Source of the DNA: Candidatus Saccharibacteria bacterium RIFCSPHIGHO2_02_FULL_47_12 | Lineage (GTDB): Bacteria; Patescibacteriota; Saccharimonadia; Saccharimonadales; JANWIN01 | Direction of reading: 5' to 3' | Assembly (NCBI GenBank): GCA_001790455.1 | Contig: MGCP01000036.1 | Coordinates: 353-34,191 of the forward strand | Length of the DNA stretch: 33,839 nt | Shown: positions 32,201 to 33,839 of the stretch, piece by piece | Layout of the letters: every line of letters begins with the position of its first letter | Position numbering within the stretch: the stretch's first letter is position 1 | Translations under genes and position numbers: made by a program | The notes under the pieces: generated by a model | The model's input: only the letters and a program-made list of their open reading frames with translations | Told to the model about the DNA's origin: nothing | The model's database searches: none

Positions 32201-33839
32201 CTTGCAGGTAGGGGGCAACTTCTATATAGAGAGCGCTTCTATAAACAGTGTGGCGGGGGCCATAAAAGGCAAAACAGGCCAAGTGTCTGATTTGTTCCAG
32301 CTAGAAGACAGTAATGGTGTAGACGTAGTGACCTTTGGTGCTACCGGAAACTTGCTGGTCAAGCCGTCTACAAACTCTGCCAGTGCATTTCAGGTTCAAG
32401 ACTCGACAGGCAACAACTATATCGCGGCAGATACATCAGGCGGCGCGGTTAACCTATGTAATTCTGCCAATTGCGACACTGTGTCCATCGGCACCAACGC
32501 CGACGCCGATGCCATTAACATAGGCGACAGCCTAGACACCCTTACTCTCACTGGCAGCAGTGCCAGCACTATAGTCCTAAATGGCATAACCGTCTCTGCC
32601 GCCGAGCTAAACCTTCTAGACGGCCACGACGTAGCCCTGGTAGACATAAACGACGCCGTAAATACAGCCATAATTGGCACTGGTGCCCTAAACGTCGGTT
32701 CTATAACCTCTGGTTTTGGTTCCATAGACACCGGAAGCGACAACATCACCACCACCGGCACAGTCTATGGCAACAACTTTGACCGATCTAGTGTTGGAGG
32801 ACTAACCTTAGGTACCACAAATGCCAATGCGGTAACGGTTAGCAATAGTGGAGCCACAACCACTATCAATGGTGCCTCGGTTTCTATATCCAGTAGTGGC
32901 TTTCTTGCCTCTACTACTATTACGGGCGCGCTAACTCTAAATCTTGGTAATGCGACAACGACGGTTATTAATCAACGGTCGTCTGGAGGTGGCGTTATTG
33001 GTATTGGCGACAACGCTGTAGCTAATACCATCTATATCGGCGCCAACGGTGTCAACACAGGCAATACTCAGACAATTTTACTTGGTGCTCTCGGTGCGGC
33101 TGGCACTACCAACGTCACTATCGGTAGTAACAACAACGCCACAGCAGGTACTACTACCATCCAATCAAAAGGCACACTGGCAGTTGGGAATACTATTTCA
33201 CCCACCATCAACATCCAGGGTGGCGCAGCTGGCACCATTGGCATTGGTAATAATGCTGTAGCCAATACCATCCAAATTGGCGCCACCTCTACCGGTGGCA
33301 ATACGCAAACAGTCAACATTGGCACCAACAACGCCGCCGGCACTACCAATGTCACAATTGGCACAGGATCATCCGCCACCGCCGGTACCACTACCATCCA
33401 ATCAAAAGGTGCTCTGGCGCTCGGTAATAGTATCAGCTCATCTATCGCTATCCAGGGTACTGTAGACGGTGGTGGCATAAGTATTGGCACCTCTAATACA
33501 ACCGCCGGCATTGCGCTTGGTGGTAGCACCCAAACAGGTACGATTACCATTGGGCAGTCACTGGTTACGAATACCATTAATATTGGTGCTGCTGGGTCCA
33601 GTTTTGGTACGCAGACTATCAATATTGGCAATACTTCTAATGGGGGCGCTATTGTAAACACAACTTTAGGATACGCGGGCGCCAATAGCACGTCCCCAAC
33701 TGCTTCGGCAACAGTTATCCAATCAGGGAGTGGCAATATCAAACTCAATGCCAATGGTGGTAGTGTGCTGGTTCAAAATTCTACCAACAGCAATACTGCG
33801 TTTATGATCCAGAACGCCAATGCTAGCAATACCATATTC
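29265..33839 (+). CDS. Giant repetitive surface fibre-like protein (partial, 3' end outside window)
   Basis: Reading from ATG 29265 the frame stays open to the window edge: 1,525 codons, no stop. Residues 5-25 form a zinc-ribbon-like CQAC...CSDKC pattern, followed by a charged helix (about 28-70). About 75-320 is Pro/Gln-rich and disordered. KKRLFKVNK leads to one membrane segment (about 333-355), so the N-terminus should be inside. More than 1,150 residues outside are rich in Asn, Thr, Gly, Ala and Ser in short beta-type repeats (GTNDATS, TIGTN, TIQSKG). SAAELNLLDG, familiar from phage tail fibres, occurs twice, and small cysteine loops (CNSASC, CLTSGNC) recur. A C-terminal chaperone/peptidase domain of fibres, if present, lies beyond the window. 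Probably a fibre for contact with a host or surface (inference). Confidence 0.85.
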   Translation, partial: MTKTCQACNTVFEGRRHAKTCSDKCRKRMQRLAQAAAQELERVEVRAENTVRDVAREVRRDVQTIETSLGKVAGSQAGFAAIAEPLVAPGVAKQAYQTPSQPRQTQIASSQPVAQTPTIPSPSPEADVTPNIVSDLPVAPAPKQSVPQPKPVEQTVQIVHEPISQPAAAPPPITNTARLGIDVVPAKPNQPVPAPQPNSSYKSVDPDYILTPVDSNAGVSNLAKPAQTQPKPPVQPAVTPLTGQAQPQSVTIPTPQIPVSTSLPEAESLESQTVAEQKPDQAFAGASSQDSQQNTFASQFQPQSQTEAKSSQPEASGLVKAKKRLFKVNKTLVKLAGVAALLTLLVGGWGLYIGDHTRPDTGSVTQSIPEQTLGLSASEIARLSGDFPYNQQQQLLVQGDGIFTGNLTAANFVGGGAGLTSLNASNISSGTISADRLPDNVTLLGDSIPLANLQGSVVSSLNNVTNNGGNINLVAGANITITADDATDAITISADLLGGGSSFGDIFNNGQTGPVRIGTNDATSTILETNDTDRLTIDSSGTFTFNGSASSNIVFGGVTVSAAELNLLDGHDVALVDVNDAVNTAIIGTGALNVGSITSGFGSIDTGSDNITTTGTVFGNNFDRSSAGGLTFGDTNASSVSICNSASCDTVTIGTNTDADIISIGDGSDTLNLTAATTTVSGHTSGAANALVVTNSTSTGNILVLNDNITTVATVADGGAVTFQNSADSAAALRILNAAGTGIITADTSAGTVKLGTSGSLTGGLVFQHAVGAGSIVLLGDNPGASSYTITLPAATGSVCLTSGNCAGVGGTGDLLNNGQPGAIRVGTNDATSLFLETNNTDRLTITSAGNATYVGGTTGDALTISNSTSTGNILVLQDNLTNVLTIADGGAATFQNSVDSTTGFRVLDLDGGNPVLNVDTLNERVGIGLSNPGYALDINGDLNLQLGNAFRIGGTAICTSGGCAAEAGSANYIQNSASLQVGGNFYIESASINSVAGAIKGKTGQVSDLFQLEDSNGVDVVTFGATGNLLVKPSTNSASAFQVQDSTGNNYIAADTSGGAVNLCNSANCDTVSIGTNADADAINIGDSLDTLTLTGSSASTIVLNGITVSAAELNLLDGHDVALVDINDAVNTAIIGTGALNVGSITSGFGSIDTGSDNITTTGTVYGNNFDRSSVGGLTLGTTNANAVTVSNSGATTTINGASVSISSSGFLASTTITGALTLNLGNATTTVINQRSSGGGVIGIGDNAVANTIYIGANGVNTGNTQTILLGALGAAGTTNVTIGSNNNATAGTTTIQSKGTLAVGNTISPTINIQGGAAGTIGIGNNAVANTIQIGATSTGGNTQTVNIGTNNAAGTTNVTIGTGSSATAGTTTIQSKGALALGNSISSSIAIQGTVDGGGISIGTSNTTAGIALGGSTQTGTITIGQSLVTNTINIGAAGSSFGTQTINIGNTSNGGAIVNTTLGYAGANSTSPTASATVIQSGSGNIKLNANGGSVLVQNSTNSNTAFMIQNANASNTIF
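30786..30875 (+). repeat. Repeat A, copy 1 (within giant gene)
   Basis: 30 residues of the form NNGQ-x-G-xx-R-x-GTNDATS-xx-LETN-x-TDRLTI. The second copy is at 31713-31802. The DNA has diverged more than in repeat B. Confidence 0.8.
30942..31141 (+). repeat. 200-bp repeat B, copy 1 (within giant gene)
   Basis: Identical to 32592-32791 at 191 of 200 positions; encodes SAAELNLLDGHDVALVDVND through GNNFDRS. Confidence 0.9.
31713..31802 (+). repeat. Repeat A, copy 2 (within giant gene)
   Basis: Partner of 30786-30875. Confidence 0.8.
32592..32791 (+). repeat. 200-bp repeat B, copy 2 (within giant gene)
   Basis: Partner of 30942-31141, 1,650 bp downstream and in frame. Most of the nine differences are silent third-position changes. 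Confidence 0.9.
33000..33479 (+). repeat. 240-bp (80-residue) tandem repeat in the giant gene
   Basis: Two adjacent units, 33000-33239 and 33240-33479. Each runs GIG-D/N-NAVANTI, GNTQT, AAGTTNVTIG, ATAGTTTIQSKG, then LGN or VGN before the next unit. A degenerate third unit (GISIGTSN and TITIGQS) follows. Confidence 0.8.

Noticed and set aside
30428..33754. Long minus-strand open frames (for example 30428-31300 and 33068-33754)
   Set aside because: They are shadows of the giant plus-strand gene, whose Asn/Thr/Gly-rich codons rarely give stops on the other strand. The plus frame is continuous and has a promoter, membrane helix and repeats.

Overview
The window looks like chromosomal DNA of a Patescibacteria (CPR) organism, most likely Candidatus Saccharibacteria (TM7). 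The grounds are a compact information-processing gene set, the standard genetic code (TGA, TAA and TAG all end genes), a CPR-type DUF5663 protein, a KGG-motif protein, several CPR-type hypothetical proteins, and a very large repeat-rich surface protein. The phylum call is an inference from gene content; no 16S rRNA is present.

Layout. 1-1680: 3' part of a 23S rRNA gene with an unusually long insertion at the helix 63 position, then 5S rRNA and a terminator. 1700-4130: a small accessory region with a gamma-glutamylcyclotransferase-like gene, csaA, a nucleotidyltransferase gene, a small orphan gene and a RelB/YafQ-type toxin-antitoxin pair. Both the cyclotransferase gene and the toxin-antitoxin pair are bracketed by direct repeats that copy the 3' end of a neighbouring gene. 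4150-7170: a membrane-anchored degenerate LytM-like protein, a KGG protein with an attenuator-like leader, a zinc-peptidase-like protein and a ROK kinase. 7200-11810: rpsA, infB, an acidic tail-anchored protein and a DUF5663 protein. 11870-15280 (minus strand): priA-def-fmt. 15370-17840: a winged-helix regulator, rpsU, then yqeY-adk-map with overlapping ends. 17930-20600: ftsA and ftsZ. 20600-24540: nrdR and the B12-dependent nrdJ, each behind a structured leader, then a thioredoxin-fold protein without cysteines. 24580-27830: ileS (eukaryote-like type) and rplU. 27850-33839: two membrane or surface genes under near-identical promoters. The second is a giant fibre-like protein, open for 1,525 codons and running off the window.

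How the genes work together. Most of the window is housekeeping: translation initiation and N-terminal processing (infB, fmt, def, map), ribosomal proteins (bS1, bS21, bL21), division (ftsA, ftsZ), DNA restart (priA), and nucleotide supply (adk, nrdJ, nrdR). About thirteen genes have an ATG only 6-10 nt after a -10 hexamer, so their mRNAs should be leaderless; others have clear Shine-Dalgarno sites. The most unusual part is the right end: a zinc-ribbon/transmembrane/giant repetitive ectodomain protein next to a membrane protein with a beta-rich outer domain. They share a promoter built on 23-bp-spaced GTCAC elements, which suggests a co-regulated cell-surface (possibly host-attachment) system.
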